DNA of 23,628 nucleotides from a virus. Both the position numbers and the translations under genes were made by a program. This document shows positions 22,406 to 23,628 of the stretch, piece by piece; position 1 is the first letter of the stretch; each line of letters opens with the position of its first letter. The notes under the pieces were generated by a model. That model worked only from the letters and a program-made list of their open reading frames with translations. It was not told the origin of the DNA and did no database searches. Location: the IMG/VR virus record IMGVR_UViG_3300032092_000262, positions 1 through 23,628 of that record; one strand, written 5' to 3'.

Positions 22406-23628
22406 TAGAATGCTCCCGTCCAGACTGTACCTGGTCTACCTTCCAAAGCACCAGTTCTAATTGCTATGGATAAAGTTTTTTCTGTCACATCCCAATGATA
22501 TACCGTTCCTCTAATTTTTCCATCTGGCGTTGAGTACGTTTGTCCTGGATTGAAAGATGATTCCGAGAAATCAAAAGTTGAACCAATATTATCTTTCAAT
22601 TTTAGTTCTGTTATGGATTGACCACTGAGTGCAGAGAAACACTTATCTGTGGTGATGGTAGACCCATTGAATGCACAGAAACCATGCACAGATCCTGTAC
22701 ATACACTACCAAATAATTTTACATATGACGAATGGTTTGATATCACCCCATAAGAACAGTTACTGACCACAACACGATTTAGATTTGCACTAGTGCTTCT
22801 ATCACAATAAACACCAACATGGAAATCTTTAAACCCAACATTGCGGAATAACCCTAACCCAAGACCCACTGGTTCATTTTCAACTTGTTCGCCCAATTTA
22901 GAACCAGTTGCATACAATCCCGCTTTATTACTATAACCAGAAGTAGTGTATTGTCCAGTACCAATCAAGTTGTAGTGAAACCCTTGAGACTTTCCATCAA
23001 AGAAGATGTTTTGAATTTTTCGTAGACCACCAGATTTTACTGTTAGGATTGTTCCATTTCTGCGGAATACAGTTGGAATGATCTTTACAGTTACATCGTT
23101 TGAGTTTACTGTCTTCCAACCAGCAGAAAAACCTTCTCCGCTAGTGCCACTCACATTTACACTATAGGAGTGATAGTTTGGTCCAAATCGAACGGCATCA
23201 TTGAGAAGACTTCCTGCGGGTCCAGTAGCAGTAAACCAAACTCCTGTATTATCTCCGCTACCATCAATTTTTTGTTTTGTATAAGCCGCGCAAACACCAG
23301 CAGGACTATTGACAGGGAATGTTATTCCTCGGAAGTTTGATGTTGCTCCAATTGGATTACCATTTGATGCAATCGAACCATAGTATCCAATAGGAATGCT
23401 GCTCATCACAAACTGTCTGACGCTTGTTGCGTTTGTTAGCCAAGAATTCACACCGTTAATATTGTTGTCCACAACCTGTGCATCAGTCAAAGAACCAGTA
23501 TCATACATGTTTCCGCGATAGCCATTTCCATAGAATCGCGTCCATACTTGAGCAGTATTTCCGCCTGTATTTGCCAATGGCATTGGAACAGTAAACCAAT
23601 TGTCTCTAATAGAAGACTCAATAGCCAA
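22405..23628 (-). CDS. Tail fibre/appendage protein, possible beta-helix, 5' end cut by window edge
   Basis: The 407 visible residues begin with a TTG codon on the last bases of the window, so the true start is probably beyond the edge and the entry should be read as N-terminally partial. The sequence is rich in Gly, Ser, Asn and Thr with short alternating beta-strands. From about residue 200 to 335 there are repeated turns of the type seen in right-handed beta-helix (pectate-lyase-like) appendages, for example NIFFDG, FRNVGFKDFHVGVYCD and LNRVVVSNCSYGVI. It ends in GTVWTGAF. Its stop overlaps the next start by one base (TAATG), which suggests translational coupling. Position upstream of the neck genes and the composition suggest a tail fibre or other surface appendage. 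No catalytic residues can be assigned. The beta-helix reading is inference. Confidence 0.6.
   Translation of the reverse strand: MAIESSIRDNWFTVPMPLANTGGNTAQVWTRFYGNGYRGNMYDTGSLTDAQVVDNNINGVNSWLTNATSVRQFVMSSIPIGYYGSIASNGNPIGATSNFRGITFPVNSPAGVCAAYTKQKIDGSGDNTGVWFTATGPAGSLLNDAVRFGPNYHSYSVNVSGTSGEGFSAGWKTVNSNDVTVKIIPTVFRRNGTILTVKSGGLRKIQNIFFDGKSQGFHYNLIGTGQYTTSGYSNKAGLYATGSKLGEQVENEPVGLGLGLFRNVGFKDFHVGVYCDRSTSANLNRVVVSNCSYGVISNHSSYVKLFGSVCTGSVHGFCAFNGSTITTDKCFSALSGQSITELKLKDNIGSTFDFSESSFNPGQTYSTPDGKIRGTVYHWDVTEKTLSIAIRTGALEGRPGTVWTGAF

Overview
The window is a densely packed block of virion and DNA-packaging genes from a tailed phage with a contractile tail, of the T4-like (Tevenvirinae/marine T4-superfamily) type. 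Every supported gene lies on the minus strand, so transcription runs from position 23628 towards 1. The T4 late-gene order gp13-gp14-gp15-gp16-gp17-gp18-gp19-gp20-gp67-gp21-gp22-gp23, followed by uvsY, is preserved. I recognised these families from remembered T4 protein sequences and motifs, not from a database search. Base composition is moderately AT-rich. No tRNA, integrase, IS element, CRISPR array or host gene is visible. The host cannot be named from this window; the core genes and the late-promoter form resemble marine T4-like phages.

Layout, in transcription order: (i) 23628-19142, an adhesion/appendage region with an edge-truncated possible beta-helix protein, a Gly/Ser-rich protein, a LamG-domain protein and a small unknown protein. 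(ii) 19139-16853, the neck proteins gp13 and gp14 and the tail-end protein gp15, tightly overlapped. (iii) 16852-14387, an 821-residue protein of unknown function inserted between gp15 and gp16, a place where T4 has no gene. (iv) 14380-12253, small and large terminase. (v) 12201-6896, two tandem tail-sheath paralogues (633 and 932 residues) and the tail tube. (vi) 6877-1614, portal, a gp67-like core protein with an EF-hand-like loop, prohead protease, scaffold with a long acidic N-terminal extension, and major capsid protein. (vii) 1585-7, a strong terminator, a second protein that looks like the tail-tube family, the recombination mediator UvsY and a cytidine/deoxycytidylate deaminase.

The genes work together as follows. 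The scaffold, gp67-like protein and protease build and mature a prohead on the portal. The terminase cuts and pumps DNA into it. gp13/gp14 close the head, gp15 caps the tail, and sheath and tube form the contractile machine. The proteins encoded upstream of gp13 probably make contact with the host surface. UvsY and the deaminase belong to DNA metabolism and look separately expressed: a rho-independent terminator precedes this group and a sigma70-like promoter lies directly before uvsY.

The parts that depart from the T4 plan are the most interesting. They are the duplicated sheath whose second copy carries about 300 extra residues bracketed by an in-frame direct repeat, a tube-like paralogue after the capsid gene, the 821-residue insertion, the EF-hand-like gp67, the acidic extension of gp22, and late-promoter-like boxes built into stop codons at three gene ends.
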